This document shows positions 35,227 through 45,936 of a stretch of DNA of 64,000 nucleotides, piece after piece (the stretch's first letter is position 1; each line of letters begins with the position of its first letter). A program made the translations under genes and the position numbers. Source of the DNA: Acinetobacter lwoffii (GTDB lineage Bacteria; Pseudomonadota; Gammaproteobacteria; Pseudomonadales; Moraxellaceae); NCBI RefSeq assembly GCF_019048525.1, contig NZ_CP077369.1, positions 2,666,001 through 2,730,000 of the forward strand, read 5' to 3'. The notes under the pieces are model-generated. The model was not told where the DNA came from. It made no database searches and was given only the letters and a program-made list of their open reading frames with translations.

Positions 35227-35325
35227 TAAAATTCTCCTCCAACATTTGTCTTAGTGCTATATAATCTTTATAGTAAACCGATCTTACATGACTGTCGCTT
35301 AGTAAAATCAAAAACCTAGATGATT

Positions 35326-35334
35326 TGCTATACT
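35326..35334 (+). promoter_or_regulatory. Extended -10 promoter candidate for ppsA
   Basis: TGCTATACT matches an extended -10 element (TGn then TATACT) 47 bases before the ppsA start. No good -35 hexamer is seen. Confidence 0.45.
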
Positions 35335-35380
35335 CTCATGCCGAGATAGTGATTAATACTGCAAAAGTGGAGTAACAACT

Positions 35381-37759
35381 TTGGAAGCGCGCGTAATTGG
35401 TCTGGAAAAATTAGGGAAGCACGACGTTGAGCTGGTCGGTGGGAAAAACTCATCACTAGGCGAAATGATCAGCCACTTATCAAATGCTGGTGTATCTGTG
35501 CCAGGTGGTTTCGCAACGACTGCCGATGCCTACCGTGAATTTCTCGAGCAAAGTGGCCTAAACGCTAAAATCAATGCAGAGCTTGCTGCACTCAATGTTG
35601 ATGATGTAAATGCACTTGCTGAAACTGGCGCAAAAATTCGTCAATGGATTGTGGATACTCCACTTACGCCTGCATTAGAACAAGAAGTTCGTACAGCATT
35701 TGCAGAACTTTCTAACGGCAACCCTGACATCGCGGTTGCCGTTCGTTCTTCTGCAACTGCAGAAGATTTGCCGGATGCTTCTTTTGCCGGCCAGCAAGAA
35801 ACTTTCTTGAACATTCGTGGTATCGATAACGTTCTGATCGCAATCAAAGAAGTGTTTGCATCTTTGTACAACGACCGCGCAATCTCATACCGTGTACACC
35901 AAAACTTTGCCCATGATGTAGTTGCCCTGTCTGCTGGTGTACAACGCATGGTTCGTTCAGAAACTGGCGCTGCAGGTGTGATGTTTACGCTAGATACTGA
36001 ATCAGGCTTCCGTGATGCAGTATTCATTACTGCATCTTATGGTTTGGGTGAAATGGTCGTTCAAGGTGCAGTTAACCCGGACGAATTCTATATTTCTAAA
36101 CCGCTTTTAAATGCAGGCCGACACGCGATCCTTCGTCGCAACCTGGGTTCTAAGCACCAGAAAATGATTTATGGTGAAGAAGCATCTGCAGGTAAATCTG
36201 TCGTTGTCGTGGATGTTGAAAAAGCTGAACGCCAACAGTTCGCTTTAAACGACCAGGAATTACAAGAACTTGCTAAACAAGCGCTGATCATTGAAAACCA
36301 CTACGGTGCACCAATGGACATCGAGTGGGCAAAAGATGGCGATGATGGCAAGATTTACATCGTTCAGGCGCGTCCTGAAACTGTAAAAAGCCGTGAAAAT
36401 GTCGGCACCATGGAACGCTACCTGTTGAAACAACGCGGTACTGTGATCTGTGAAGGCCGTTCAATCGGTCAACGCATTGGTTCTGGTAAAGTCCGCATTG
36501 TGACGTCTATTAAAGAAATGGACAAAGTACAAGACGGTGATGTTCTTGTATCTGATATGACTGACCCGGATTGGGAACCAGTCATGAAACGTGCAGCTGC
36601 GATTGTAACAAACCGTGGTGGTCGTACTTGTCACGCAGCAATTATTGCACGTGAGCTTGGTGTTCCTGCAATCGTGGGTTGTGGTAATGCAACTGAAGTT
36701 CTTGTAGACGGTCAGGAAGTGACTGTGTCTTGTGCTGAAGGTGATACTGGCTTTATCTATGAAGGCGCACTAGATTTTGAAATTCAAAAGAATTCAATTG
36801 AGTCTATGCCTGCTCTTCCATTTAAAGTAATGATGAACGTGGGTAACCCGGATCGTGCATTTGACTTTGCTCAAATTCCAAACGCAGGTATTGGTCTGGC
36901 GCGTCTTGAATTCATTATTAACCGTATGATTGGTGTTCACCCGAAAGCATTAATCAATATTGACAGCCTTCCACGTGAAACACGTGCAGCAGTCATGGCG
37001 CGTACTGCAGGTTATGCATCTCCAATTGAATTCTATGTAGAGAAACTGGTTGAAGGTATCTCGACACTTGCTGCTGCATTTGCAGACAAGCCAGTCATTG
37101 TTCGTATGTCAGACTTCAAGTCTAACGAATATGCAAACTTGATCGGTGGTAAGTTATACGAGCCAGAAGAAGAAAACCCGATGCTAGGTTTCCGTGGTGC
37201 AAGTCGCTACGTTTCTGATAACTTTCGTGATTGCTTCGAACTTGAATGTCGTGCATTGAAAAAGGCACGTGATGAAATGGGTTTAACCAATATCCAGATC
37301 ATGATTCCATTTGTTCGTACTGTTGCTGAAGCGAAACGTGTAATTGAACTTCTTGCATTAAATGGTCTTAAGCGCGGTGAAAACGGCCTTAAAGTGATCA
37401 TGATGTGTGAACTTCCAACCAATGCTTTATTGGCAGATCAATTCCTTGAACATTTCGATGGTTTCTCTATTGGTTCAAACGACTTGACACAATTAACGCT
37501 TGGTCTTGACCGTGACTCGGGTATTGTCTCTCACCTATTTGATGAGCGCGACCCTGCAGTTAAGGCGTTGCTTTCTCTTGCAATTCAAGCATGTCGTAAA
37601 GCTGGCAAATATGTCGGTATTTGTGGTCAAGGTCCTTCCGATCACCCAGATCTTGCACAATGGTTAATGGAACAAGGTATCGACTCTGTGTCTTTAAACC
37701 CAGACTCGGTACTTGAAACTTGGTTCTTCCTGGCTGAAGAAAAAGTGCAAAAAGCATAA
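35381..37759 (+). CDS. ppsA: Phosphoenolpyruvate synthase (pyruvate, water dikinase)
   Basis: PpsA makes PEP from pyruvate and ATP, releasing AMP and phosphate, for gluconeogenesis in the cytoplasm. The 792-residue protein has the N-terminal ATP-grasp nucleotide domain with [11 protein letters not shown] and [18 protein letters not shown]. The swivelling phosphohistidine domain carries [19 protein letters not shown] with the catalytic His. The C-terminal TIM barrel contains [15 protein letters not shown] and GICGQGPSD. It starts with TTG; AGTGGAG precedes it by 7 bases and no nearby ATG fits. It is regulated by the divergent ppsR product. Confidence 0.97.
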   Translation: MEARVIGLEKLGKHDVELVGGKNSSLGEMISHLSNAGVSVPGGFATTADAYREFLEQSGLNAKINAELAALNVDDVNALAETGAKIRQWIVDTPLTPALEQEVRTAFAELSNGNPDIAVAVRSSATAEDLPDASFAGQQETFLNIRGIDNVLIAIKEVFASLYNDRAISYRVHQNFAHDVVALSAGVQRMVRSETGAAGVMFTLDTESGFRDAVFITASYGLGEMVVQGAVNPDEFYISKPLLNAGRHAILRRNLGSKHQKMIYGEEASAGKSVVVVDVEKAERQQFALNDQELQELAKQALIIENHYGAPMDIEWAKDGDDGKIYIVQARPETVKSRENVGTMERYLLKQRGTVICEGRSIGQRIGSGKVRIVTSIKEMDKVQDGDVLVSDMTDPDWEPVMKRAAAIVTNRGGRTCHAAIIARELGVPAIVGCGNATEVLVDGQEVTVSCAEGDTGFIYEGALDFEIQKNSIESMPALPFKVMMNVGNPDRAFDFAQIPNAGIGLARLEFIINRMIGVHPKALINIDSLPRETRAAVMARTAGYASPIEFYVEKLVEGISTLAAAFADKPVIVRMSDFKSNEYANLIGGKLYEPEEENPMLGFRGASRYVSDNFRDCFELECRALKKARDEMGLTNIQIMIPFVRTVAEAKRVIELLALNGLKRGENGLKVIMMCELPTNALLADQFLEHFDGFSIGSNDLTQLTLGLDRDSGIVSHLFDERDPAVKALLSLAIQACRKAGKYVGICGQGPSDHPDLAQWLMEQGIDSVSLNPDSVLETWFFLAEEKVQKA

Positions 37760-37771
37760 GCAATTGTGAAT

Positions 37772-37800
37772 AAAAAAGACCCTTTGATAGGGTCTTTTTT
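37772..37800 (+). terminator. Terminator of ppsA
   Basis: AAAAAAGACCCT / AGGGTCTTTTTT stem with a 5-base loop. Confidence 0.88.
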
Positions 37801-38179
37801 ATGAGATAGATATTATGATTTATTGTTTGAAAATTGATAACTAAAGACCCAATCACAAGCTAAACAATTGAATTTATAAATATAATCAAATCAACGCTTA
37901 TCAACACATAAAGACTGTAATGACAAAACAAATACCAACAGTAAAGTCATATCAAAATGGCAATAATAATAAATAACCATCGAATGTTCAGGAAGATATT
38001 TTTAAGAATGCAGATCCTTGCAATTTTGTATGGGCTCATTTTTAATGACAAATATGATTGAAAATCCTCAATTAATCTATATCTTACGATGAGAGGATGT
38101 TTGTTTTCAAAACAGAATTCAATACAATCTTGATCAAAGCTATTATCAGTTCACATTTATATATTGAGATTCAGTCTAT
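37801..38179. other. Intergenic region, 379 bp
   Basis: Very AT-rich. An 18-codon frame near 37919 (MTKQIPTVKSY...) has no ribosome-binding site. I see no repeat or hairpin; the promoter of the RDD gene must lie at its right end. Confidence 0.4.
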
Positions 38180-38977
38180 ATGCAGATTTACTTGGCCCGA
38201 AACAATCAACAAGCTGGTCCATATACGCTCGAGCAATTGAATCAGATGCTGGCGAATCAACAAGTCATGCTGACTGACCTGGCATGGCATCAAGGCATGA
38301 CAGAGTGGAAAGCCTTAGGTGAACTTACCCAAGGAAAATCGGTATATCAACCTGAAGGTTATGTCGCTCCGGCAGTCACACCTGAAACGCCAGTATTCCA
38401 GAACAATCAGTCAACGACTTCGGCCTATTCACAGCCTCATACTCAAACAGCAACTCAAAAAAATGAACTCGCCAGTATTCCAAGCCGTATCCTGGCCAAA
38501 ATTGTAGACGTGTTACTGTGGTTACCAGCAACCTTCATTTTGACTGCATTTTTCACCCCTGAACAGGAAACCCGGTTTGCTCAATTGAATGAAGAATTCA
38601 TGAATGTTGTGCTGAGTAGCGATGCAGATCCTGCAATGGCTCAGCAATTACAGACTCAAATGTTTGAGATGTTTTCTCAGCAGGCGTGGCTTGCCACAGC
38701 GGTCTATTTGATTATCATGCTGGCCATTCAAGCCTTTCTGATTGCCAAATCAGGCCAAAGTATTGGTAAAAAGCTCACAAAAATCAAAATTGTAGATGCA
38801 GAATCAGGTGAAAAGCCCAGCCTGTTGCGCGCCTTCACTATTCGTAGTGTATTTTTCATATTTTTAAATATTGTATTTATGCCACTGAGTTTAATTATTG
38901 ACTGGGCCTTCGGATTGGGCAAAAAACGTCAAACCTTGCACGATAAACTCGCAAAAACGCAAGTTGTGAAACAATAG
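38180..38977 (+). CDS. RDD-family membrane protein with GYF_2 domain
   Basis: The 265-residue protein starts with a GYF_2 domain (YLARNNQQAGPYTLEQLNQML...WHQGMTEWKALGEL), then a Gln/Thr-rich linker. The RDD membrane domain follows from about residue 97 (SRILAKIVDVLLWLPATFI), with three to four spans and the conserved GQSIGKKLTKIKIVD. RDD proteins are inner-membrane proteins of unclear role, some suggested to exchange ions. The GYF_2 domain is a protein-protein interaction module. No operon partner. Confidence 0.85.
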   Translation: MQIYLARNNQQAGPYTLEQLNQMLANQQVMLTDLAWHQGMTEWKALGELTQGKSVYQPEGYVAPAVTPETPVFQNNQSTTSAYSQPHTQTATQKNELASIPSRILAKIVDVLLWLPATFILTAFFTPEQETRFAQLNEEFMNVVLSSDADPAMAQQLQTQMFEMFSQQAWLATAVYLIIMLAIQAFLIAKSGQSIGKKLTKIKIVDAESGEKPSLLRAFTIRSVFFIFLNIVFMPLSLIIDWAFGLGKKRQTLHDKLAKTQVVKQ

Positions 38978-38989
38978 TGCAGGAATACA

Positions 38990-39018
38990 CAAAATGGGAT
39001 GAATATCATCCCATTTTG
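38990..39018 (+). terminator. Long hairpin after the RDD gene
   Basis: A perfect 13-bp stem CAAAATGGGATGA / TCATCCCATTTTG has a 3-base loop but no T run beyond it (ATTACAG follows). It may still terminate or protect the 3' end. Confidence 0.45.
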
Positions 39019-39166
39019 ATTACAGAACTTTGAAATTGAAATAAAATTCCCATAACCCCCCCAATCCAGACCAGCAAAATCGGTTTTTATTACAGGCATT
39101 TAAAGCGCCCTAGATATAGCTTAGTTCGTGAATCTCAGGCATAATGCCCTACAACGTAGCGGTGTA

Positions 39167-39194
39167 TTGTGATTAATAGGATGTTTTGTAAAAT
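39167..39194 (+). promoter_or_regulatory. Promoter candidate for cyoABCDE
   Basis: TTGTGA and TAAAAT are 16 bases apart, giving a transcript start about 73 bases before cyoA. Confidence 0.45.
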
Positions 39195-39273
39195 TCAGCC
39201 TTTTTTGTCATGTGCACTTTAATCGCTATCCCATATTAAATTAGGGAATGGGACTCTTCACCGAGGTTGTAAA

Positions 39274-40368
39274 ATGAGACAAACGATTTTAGCTGTATTG
39301 TCTTTATCTGCGATGACTGCACTCTTGACCGGGTGTGGTGGTGATATGGTACTTCTGAACTCTAAAGGTCCAGTTGCAGCAGGTCAAAGTAACCTGATGA
39401 TGACTGCGATTTACTTAATGCTTTTGGTGGTTATTCCATCAATCATCATGGCATTATGGTTCGGTTGGAAATATCGTGCATCGAATAAAGACGCAGACTA
39501 TAAACCTACATGGGTACACTCTACTGCGATTGAAATTGTAGTATGGGGTATCCCTGTCATTATTATTGGTATTTTAGCTTGGTTAACTTGGTGGGGTTCC
39601 CACAAGTATGACCCATACCGTCCAATTGAAGCAGATAAAGCGCCATTAACTGTTCAGGTTATTGCTGAGCAATTTAAATGGATCTTCATCTATCCTGAGC
39701 AAGGCATTGCAACTGTTAACGAATTGCGTTTCCCAGAGCAAACTCCGGTAAGCCTTCGTTTAACCTCTAACTTCACGATGAACTCGTTCTTCATCCCGGC
39801 GTTAAGTGGTCAGATTTATGCAATGGCAGGTATGCAAACTCACCTTAACTTCTTAGCTGATGAAACTAGTCCAGCTGAAGGTTATCGTGGTTTCTCTTCA
39901 AACTATTCAGGCTATGGCTTCTCACAAATGCGCTTCCGTGCACATTCTGTGACTGATGCTCAATTTGCTGAATGGATTTCTGCTGTTCAGGCAGGAAACG
40001 GTACTTCAGTTAACCCTAATGCAGTACAAAAAACTGTTCTAGACCAAGCTGAATTTGCAACTTTACGTGACGGCAACCGTGGTAAACACCAGATCGAAGC
40101 GATTATTGCAAAAGCTGAAACTCCTGAAGAGAAGGCTGCTGCTGAAGCAATGAAGCCTTACCCTACTAAGCCACATCCTGTGACTTACTACTCTTCTGTA
40201 GAGCAAGGTTTGTTTGAATCTGTGATTCACAAGTATATGAGTAACTATCACGGTGCTGATCATTCAGCTCCTGTAGAAGCTGCAGCGACTGATGCTGTTG
40301 CTCACGAAGCGGCTGCTTCTGAAGCTCATGTAGCTGGTGAACATGCGACTGCTTCTCAAGGAGAATAA
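39274..40368 (+). CDS. cyoA: Cytochrome bo3 ubiquinol oxidase subunit II
   Basis: CyoA is subunit II of the proton-pumping terminal oxidase that reduces oxygen with electrons from ubiquinol. The 364-residue protein has a lipoprotein signal with LLTGC, then two membrane spans (about 45-65 and 87-108). A periplasmic cupredoxin-fold domain follows (QFKWIFIYPEQGIATVNELRFPE) without the CuA ligands, as in quinol oxidases. An Ala/His/Glu-rich tail of about 30 residues (APVEAAATDAVAHEAAASEAH) extends the C-terminus. GAGG lies 7 bases before the ATG. Confidence 0.96.
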   Translation: MRQTILAVLSLSAMTALLTGCGGDMVLLNSKGPVAAGQSNLMMTAIYLMLLVVIPSIIMALWFGWKYRASNKDADYKPTWVHSTAIEIVVWGIPVIIIGILAWLTWWGSHKYDPYRPIEADKAPLTVQVIAEQFKWIFIYPEQGIATVNELRFPEQTPVSLRLTSNFTMNSFFIPALSGQIYAMAGMQTHLNFLADETSPAEGYRGFSSNYSGYGFSQMRFRAHSVTDAQFAEWISAVQAGNGTSVNPNAVQKTVLDQAEFATLRDGNRGKHQIEAIIAKAETPEEKAAAEAMKPYPTKPHPVTYYSSVEQGLFESVIHKYMSNYHGADHSAPVEAAATDAVAHEAAASEAHVAGEHATASQGE

Positions 40369-40371
40369 GAC

Positions 40372-42360
40372 ATGAGCTTCTTAGGTAAGTTAGGTCCAGA
40401 TGCAATTCCTTACGATCCAATCGTATTGGCAACTGTTGCAATGATGATCCTGGGTGGTATCGCAGTTTTTGCTGGTATTACCTACTTCAAAAAATGGGGC
40501 TACCTGTGGAACGAATGGTTCACATCTGTAGACCATAAAAAAATTGGTATCATGTATATCTTCGTATCTGTGATCATGCTTTTGCGTGGTTTCGCCGATG
40601 CGATCATGATGCGTCTTCAGCAGTTCCTTGCAAAAGGTGGCGGCGAAGGTTATTTACACCCTGAGCATTACGACCAGATCTTTACCGCGCATGGCGTGAT
40701 CATGATCTTCTTCGTGGCAATGGGTCTTGTAGTTGGTTTAATGAACATCTCTGTACCGCTTCAAATCGGTGCACGTGACGTTGCATTCCCATTGTTGAAC
40801 TCTTTAAGCTTCTGGTTATTCGCCGGCGCTGCAGGTCTGATGATGGTTTCACTTGCGTTAGGTGAATTCGCTGCAACAGGTTGGATGGCATACCCTCCAC
40901 TGTCTGGTATCGAATACTCTCCAGGCGTAGGTATGGACTACTACATCTGGGCACTGCAAATTTCAGGTCTAGGTACGCTATTAACGGGTGTTAACTTCTT
41001 CGTTACCATCATCAAAATGCGTGCGCCTGGCATGAAACTTATGGAAATGCCAATCTTTACCTGGACATCTTTATGTACAGCAGTATTGATTATTGCGGCT
41101 TTCCCAGTGTTGACTGCAACAATTGCAATGTTAACGCTTGACCGTTACTTCGGTTTCCACTTCTTTACTAACGACTTGGGTGGTAGCCCGATGTTGTACG
41201 TGAACTTGATTTGGACTTGGGGTCACCCGGAAGTATATATCTTGGTATTACCAGCATTTGGTATTTACTCTGAAGTTGTTGCGACTTTCTCGCGCAAAGC
41301 ATTGTTCGGTTACAAATCAATGGTGTATGCAACAGTAGCAATCACAGTATTGTCATTCGTTGTATGGGTTCACCACTTCTTTACCATGGGTGCAGGTGCC
41401 AACGTTAACGCGTTCTTCGGTATCATGACCATGATTATTGCGATTCCTACAGGTGTGAAAATCTTCTCTTGGTTATTCACCATGTACAAGGGTCGTATTG
41501 TTTACACTACTCCAATGCTATGGACACTAGGCTTCCTGGTAACTTTCGGTATCGGTGGTTTAACAGGTGTATTGATGGCGGTTCCACCAGCGGACTTCCT
41601 GGTACATAACTCTTTATTCCTGATTGCTCACTTCCATAACGTAATTATTGGTGGTGTAGTATTTGCGATGTTCGCAGGTATCATCTTCTACTGGCCGAAA
41701 ATGTTCGGTTGGAGACTGAATGAGACTTGGGGTAAAGCAGCGTTCTGGTTCTGGTTCTTCGGTTTCTACTTTGCGTTCATGCCACTTTATATCCTTGGTT
41801 TCATGGGTATGACACGTCGTTTGAATACATTTGACAACCCAGAATGGGACCCGTATGTAAATATCGCGATGTTCGGTGCAGTTCTGATTGCGCTTGGTAT
41901 CGTATGTTTCATTCTGCAAATCGTGGTTGGTTTCTTACAACGTGACCAACGTCTGGATTTGACTGGCGATCCATGGGATGGTCGTACCCTTGAATGGGCG
42001 ACATCTTCTCCTGCTCCGTTCTATAACTTTGCTCATCTTCCAAAGATCAATGGTATTGATACTTTCTGGATCGAGAAAGAAAATGGTGTTGCGTATGCAA
42101 AACCAACGAAGTACGAAGATGTTCATATGCCAACTAACCGTGCTGCCGGTTTCGTTATCGCGATGTTCATCACTGTTATGGGCTTCGGTTTAATCTGGCA
42201 CATCTGGTGGTTAGTAGTTGTTACGTTCATTGCTTCTATCATTAGCTTCATTGTGTCTTCTTTCACCAAGAAAGTGGATTACTATGTTCCAGCTGCTGAA
42301 GTTGAACGTATTGAAAACGAACGCTATGCGATTCTTGAAAAACACTTGAAGAAGGACTAA
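40372..42360 (+). CDS. cyoB: Cytochrome bo3 ubiquinol oxidase subunit I
   Basis: CyoB holds haem b, haem o3 and CuB. The 662-residue protein has about 15 spans and the haem-copper oxidase signatures: [12 protein letters not shown] with a haem-ligand His, [21 protein letters not shown] with a CuB His and the cross-linked Tyr, [10 protein letters not shown] with the CuB His pair, and [12 protein letters not shown] with the two haem ligands. Full length for the family. It starts three bases after cyoA. Confidence 0.98.
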   Translation: MSFLGKLGPDAIPYDPIVLATVAMMILGGIAVFAGITYFKKWGYLWNEWFTSVDHKKIGIMYIFVSVIMLLRGFADAIMMRLQQFLAKGGGEGYLHPEHYDQIFTAHGVIMIFFVAMGLVVGLMNISVPLQIGARDVAFPLLNSLSFWLFAGAAGLMMVSLALGEFAATGWMAYPPLSGIEYSPGVGMDYYIWALQISGLGTLLTGVNFFVTIIKMRAPGMKLMEMPIFTWTSLCTAVLIIAAFPVLTATIAMLTLDRYFGFHFFTNDLGGSPMLYVNLIWTWGHPEVYILVLPAFGIYSEVVATFSRKALFGYKSMVYATVAITVLSFVVWVHHFFTMGAGANVNAFFGIMTMIIAIPTGVKIFSWLFTMYKGRIVYTTPMLWTLGFLVTFGIGGLTGVLMAVPPADFLVHNSLFLIAHFHNVIIGGVVFAMFAGIIFYWPKMFGWRLNETWGKAAFWFWFFGFYFAFMPLYILGFMGMTRRLNTFDNPEWDPYVNIAMFGAVLIALGIVCFILQIVVGFLQRDQRLDLTGDPWDGRTLEWATSSPAPFYNFAHLPKINGIDTFWIEKENGVAYAKPTKYEDVHMPTNRAAGFVIAMFITVMGFGLIWHIWWLVVVTFIASIISFIVSSFTKKVDYYVPAAEVERIENERYAILEKHLKKD

Positions 42361-42364
42361 GACA

Positions 42365-42985
42365 ATGGCTGAAGTACTTCATCACGATAACCACGGACAC
42401 GATGAGCATCATCATCACGATGATACTGACATCACCGTCTTTGGTTTCTGGACTTACTTGATGAGTGACCTTGTCCTGTTCGGTACACTCTTCATTGCGT
42501 TCGCTGTTTTGAGTAGCCACATTCCTGTGGGTACTCCAAGTGCGAGAGACCTGTTTGGCGACTCTTTAGGTTTCGTTCTTACTGAAACCTTCGCCCTCTT
42601 GATCTCTTCTGTAACCTTTGGTTTTGCAGTTCTTGCTGCATACAAAAAAGACGTTGCAAAAGTACTGACTTGGTTAGCGATTACTTGGGTATTCGGTGCT
42701 ATCTTCATCGGCATGGAACTATATGAGTTCAATCATTTAGTTCATGCGGGTCACGGTCCAAGCACAAGTGCGTTCTTATCTGCGTTCTTTACTTTGGTAG
42801 GTACGCATGGTATTCACGTAACTTCTGGTCTGGTCTGGATGATCGTGCTTATGGTTCAAATCAAGAAATATGGTTTGACTCTTGCAAACACGCGTCGTCT
42901 AGCTTGCCTAAGCTTGTTCTGGCACTTCCTTGACATCGTTTGGATCTGTGTATTCAGCGTAGTTTACTTGATGGGAGTTCTGTAA
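42365..42985 (+). CDS. cyoC: Cytochrome bo3 ubiquinol oxidase subunit III
   Basis: CyoC is the five-span subunit III of the oxidase. The 206-residue protein starts with a His/Asp-rich tail ([17 protein letters not shown]) and then has [18 protein letters not shown], the [21 protein letters not shown] motif and [17 protein letters not shown] at the end. Its stop overlaps the cyoD start by one base. Confidence 0.96.
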   Translation: MAEVLHHDNHGHDEHHHHDDTDITVFGFWTYLMSDLVLFGTLFIAFAVLSSHIPVGTPSARDLFGDSLGFVLTETFALLISSVTFGFAVLAAYKKDVAKVLTWLAITWVFGAIFIGMELYEFNHLVHAGHGPSTSAFLSAFFTLVGTHGIHVTSGLVWMIVLMVQIKKYGLTLANTRRLACLSLFWHFLDIVWICVFSVVYLMGVL

Positions 42986-43311
42986 TGAGTCACGATCATA
43001 ACGCTGCTGGCGAATCACACGGTAACGTTAAGCAATATACTGTTGGCTTTATCCTTTCTGTCATCCTTACCGTAATTCCATTCGGTATGGTGATGGCAGG
43101 CGGTTTTGGCCGTGGTATCTTGATTACTGTCATCGCGATTACTGCGGTTGCTCAGATTCTTGTGCAGTTAATTTACTTCCTGCATATGAACTCTTCTTCA
43201 GAGCAACGCTGGAACGTGATTGCATTCGTGTATACCATCTTAACTATCGCTATTCTTTTAGTGGGTTCTGTATGGATCATGAATTACCTACACTACAACA
43301 TGATGATCTAA
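42985..43311 (+). CDS. cyoD: Cytochrome bo3 ubiquinol oxidase subunit IV
   Basis: CyoD is the small three-span subunit that helps assemble the CuB centre. The 108-residue protein starts [13 protein letters not shown] and has the family pattern VKQYTVGFILSVILTVIPF, then QILVQLIYFLHMNSSSEQRWN. The start at the TAATG junction with cyoC fits its length. Confidence 0.95.
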   Translation: MSHDHNAAGESHGNVKQYTVGFILSVILTVIPFGMVMAGGFGRGILITVIAITAVAQILVQLIYFLHMNSSSEQRWNVIAFVYTILTIAILLVGSVWIMNYLHYNMMI

Positions 43312-43321
43312 ACTGGTCGTC

Positions 43322-44200
43322 ATGCTGAAAAAGTATTTATTCCTGACTAAGCCAGGAATTCTCTTCGGTAACTTTGTTACCACTTTGGGTGGCTACTTCG
43401 TAGCCACCCAAGGTTCTGTAGATTTCCTTCTCCTGCTTATTACCCTTCTCGGTACTACGCTTGTCGTAGCATCAGGATGTGTGGTCAACAACGTGATTGA
43501 CCAGGACATCGACCAAAAAATGCAGCGCACCCAAAACCGTGCTCTGGTCACCAAAACCATTTCCGAACCTGTTGCCCTGGCCTTTGCTCTGGTATTAGGC
43601 ATCGCTGGTTTTAGTCTTTTATGGTTCTGGGTAAATGCGTACGCTTTCTTATTCGCGGTGATTGGTTTTGTCGTATATGTTGGTTTCTACAGCCTATGGA
43701 CAAAACGAACCACAATTCATCAAACTGTTGTAGGCAGTATTTCTGGTGCAGCTCCGCCTGTCATTGGTTATACCGCAGTAGCCAATCAATTTGACCTCGG
43801 TGCGTTACTGATCTTTTTAGGTTATGCGCTATGGCAAATGCCTCACTCATGGGCGATTGCGATTTACCGCTTTGATGATTACAAAAATGCAGGCATTCCG
43901 ATCTTGCCTGTGGCGCGTTCGATTCATCGTACCAAGATTGAATCACTGGTTTATGTGGTGTTATTCACCCTGACCATGAATGCGTTATTTGTCTTTGGTT
44001 ATGCTAACTGGTTCTATGCAGTGATTTTAAACTTACTGTGCATTTACTGGTTGTATATCGGTGTCATTGGATTTAAAGCTGAAAATGATCAACTTTGGGC
44101 AAAAAAGTATTTCTTGTTCTCGGTGATCCTGATTACTGTCATCAGTATTATCTTTAGTTTTACCTCAACTGCGCCATCTACACAGATTGTGTTTTTTTAA
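43322..44200 (+). CDS. cyoE: Protohaem IX farnesyltransferase (haem O synthase)
   Basis: CyoE adds a farnesyl group to haem b to make haem O for the bo3 oxidase. The 292-residue membrane protein has about nine spans. The two prenyltransferase loops are visible: NNVIDQDIDQKMQRTQNRALV, with the Asp-rich substrate site, and YRFDDYKNAGIPILPV. KPGILFGNFVTTLGGY at the N-terminus is typical. It is the last gene of the operon, ending in the hairpin at 44200. Confidence 0.96.
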   Translation: MLKKYLFLTKPGILFGNFVTTLGGYFVATQGSVDFLLLLITLLGTTLVVASGCVVNNVIDQDIDQKMQRTQNRALVTKTISEPVALAFALVLGIAGFSLLWFWVNAYAFLFAVIGFVVYVGFYSLWTKRTTIHQTVVGSISGAAPPVIGYTAVANQFDLGALLIFLGYALWQMPHSWAIAIYRFDDYKNAGIPILPVARSIHRTKIESLVYVVLFTLTMNALFVFGYANWFYAVILNLLCIYWLYIGVIGFKAENDQLWAKKYFLFSVILITVISIIFSFTSTAPSTQIVFF

Positions 44201-44228
44201 AAAGATAGAGTTAGTCTCTATCTTTTTT
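44200..44228 (+). terminator. Terminator of the cyo operon
   Basis: AAAAGATAGAG / CTCTATCTTTT stem with loop TTAGT and a T run; it overlaps the end of cyoE by one base. Confidence 0.85.
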
Positions 44229-44515
44229 ATTTTGATTTCTCTTAATCCCCTACTTCCAATAGTTGTAGAGCAGAAACAAAAATTCGGCTTAATAAAGCTA
44301 AACCTCGATCTTCCTGATCGCTTAGAAAATTCAATCTTTCTGGTTCCAGACTCCGATCCTTCAGTTTTCTAGATTTTCTGGCCTGATAAGTACAGCTTAA
44401 TCTTCGCAACAATACATTTGCTGAATTTAATCAGTCCAAATTTACTTAAAGCCAAAGTCAGGTTCTGATGATCGATCTGGTTATAGAGATAATTGCGCAA
44501 AAATGTCTTATTTGG

Positions 44516-44544
44516 TTGAAATTATCCCTAAAGATCACTACAAT
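44516..44544 (+). promoter_or_regulatory. Promoter of rpsF-rpsR-rplI
   Basis: TTGAAA and TACAAT are exactly 17 bases apart, a near-consensus sigma-70 promoter. The transcript should start near 44551, giving a leader of about 87 bases. Confidence 0.65.
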
Positions 44545-44566
44545 TCCCCCTTCGCAAACACTGCGA

Positions 44567-44637
44567 CACAACTTTGGTTGTGACTCCTTGCTTCAATTTA
44601 CTTAAATTGGGGCTGTCCAAACCGTAAGGAGCTGACA
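44567..44637 (+). promoter_or_regulatory. S6:S18 autoregulatory leader candidate
   Basis: After a small hairpin (CACAAC-TTTG-GTTGTG, 44567-44582), CCTTGC (44586-44591) can pair with GTAAGG (44624-44629). This encloses a hairpin CAATTT-ACTT-AAATTG (44594-44609) and leaves an unpaired CC that runs into the stem G, forming CCG. The bulged CCG on the 3' side of a stem is the hallmark of the known S6:S18-binding motif. The ribosome-binding AAGGAG overlaps the stem, so bound S6:S18 would block translation. Confidence 0.6.
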
Positions 44638-45024
44638 ATGCGTCATTACGAAATCGTACTTTTAGTACACCCTGATCAAAGCGATCAAGTAGTTGGTATG
44701 GTAGAACGCTACCTAACTCACATCAAAGAAGCTGAAGGTCAAATCCACCGTCTTGAAGACTGGGGCCGTCGTCAATTGGCTTACCCAATCAACAAGATCC
44801 ACAAAGCTCACTACATTCTTATGAATGTTGAGTGTGGTCAAACTACTCTTGATGAGCTTGAAGAATTGTTCCGTTATAACGACGCAATCATTCGTAGCCT
44901 TATCATTCGTCGTGAAAACGCTATCACTGAAGAGTCATTATTGGCGAAAAGTGCTGAAGAAAAACGTGCGCGTAAAGCTCAACGTGAAGAAGCACAACAC
45001 GCTCAAGACTCTGCTGAAGCTTAA
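44638..45024 (+). CDS. rpsF: 30S ribosomal protein S6
   Basis: S6 binds S18 on the platform of the small subunit. The 128-residue protein starts [18 protein letters not shown] and has the [24 protein letters not shown] core and a charged tail. AAGGAG precedes the ATG by 6 bases. It is followed by rpsR after 12 bases; no priB lies between them, unlike in E. coli. Confidence 0.98.
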   Translation: MRHYEIVLLVHPDQSDQVVGMVERYLTHIKEAEGQIHRLEDWGRRQLAYPINKIHKAHYILMNVECGQTTLDELEELFRYNDAIIRSLIIRRENAITEESLLAKSAEEKRARKAQREEAQHAQDSAEA

Positions 45025-45036
45025 GGAGAACATAAC

Positions 45037-45264
45037 ATGGCACGTTTTTACCGTCGTCGCAAGTTCTGCCGCTTTACAGCTGAGAACGTTACGTACATCG
45101 ACTACAAAGATATCGACACTTTAAAACAGTACATCACTGAAAACGGCAAAATTGTTCCTAGCCGTATTACAGGTACTAAAGCTCGTTACCAACGTCAATT
45201 AGCGTTAGCTATCAAACAAGCTCGCTACTTGTCTTTGATCCCTTACACTGACAATCATAAGTGA
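45037..45264 (+). CDS. rpsR: 30S ribosomal protein S18
   Basis: The 75-residue protein has the basic start [17 protein letters not shown] and the core [23 protein letters not shown] with [18 protein letters not shown]. It forms the S6:S18 heterodimer that probably also acts on the leader of this operon. AGGAGA lies about 8 bases before the ATG. Confidence 0.98.
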   Translation: MARFYRRRKFCRFTAENVTYIDYKDIDTLKQYITENGKIVPSRITGTKARYQRQLALAIKQARYLSLIPYTDNHK

Positions 45265-45273
45265 GGTTGAGCT

Positions 45274-45720
45274 GTGGATATTATCTTATTACAACGCATT
45301 AAAAACCTAGGTAAACTAGGCGATAAAGTTTCAGTTAAAGCTGGTTACGGCCGTAACTTCCTTATCCCTCAAGGTAAGGCTGTTGCTGCAACTGAAGCAA
45401 ACACTGCTGCTTTTGAAGCTCGTCGTGCTGAACTTGAGAAAGAAGAAGCTGCTATCTTGGCTGCTGCTCAAGCACGTGCTGACCAATTGAACGAAGTGAA
45501 CATCGTTATCACTGCGAAAGCTGGTGATGAAGGTAAACTATTCGGTTCTATCGGTACTCGTGACATCGCTGACGCGTTGACAAATGCTGGTCTAGAAGTA
45601 GACCGTGCTGAAGTACGTCTTCCAAATGGCGCGCTTCGTCACACTGGCGAATTTAACATCGCAATCCAATTGCACCATGATGTTACTGCAGAAGTTCTAG
45701 TTACTATCGTAGCTGAGTAA
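45274..45720 (+). CDS. rplI: 50S ribosomal protein L9
   Basis: L9 binds 23S rRNA at the L1 stalk base and reaches the neighbouring ribosome, aiding frame maintenance. The 148-residue protein starts [35 protein letters not shown], then a long helix and the C-terminal RNA-binding domain [14 protein letters not shown]. The start is GTG. It ends the rpsF operon. Confidence 0.98.
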   Translation: MDIILLQRIKNLGKLGDKVSVKAGYGRNFLIPQGKAVAATEANTAAFEARRAELEKEEAAILAAAQARADQLNEVNIVITAKAGDEGKLFGSIGTRDIADALTNAGLEVDRAEVRLPNGALRHTGEFNIAIQLHHDVTAEVLVTIVAE

Positions 45721-45731
45721 TTTCTCGCCTC

Positions 45732-45763
45732 AAAAAGAGCATGCGAAAGCATGCTCTTTTTTT
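45732..45763 (+). terminator. Terminator of rpsF-rpsR-rplI
   Basis: A perfect 13-bp stem AAAAAGAGCATGC / GCATGCTCTTTTT with loop GAAA and a T run. Confidence 0.92.
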
Positions 45764-45936
45764 ATCTCTAAAAAATATAATCTAGCCAACACTGTCAAAT
45801 TCATTTTATTATTCGTGTTTACAAAAAATTGCACTTCGCATTTTTGATCAGAGCGCGTATCATTTCATTTCGTCGTGAATAAACGCTATTCATCTCCGAC
45901 GATATTTAACCATTGTATTTAAAATCAGGGATTTAT

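Noticed and set aside
37919..37975. 18-codon frame MTKQIPTVKSY in the ppsA-RDD gap
   Set aside because: No start signal and strong AT bias; chance frame.
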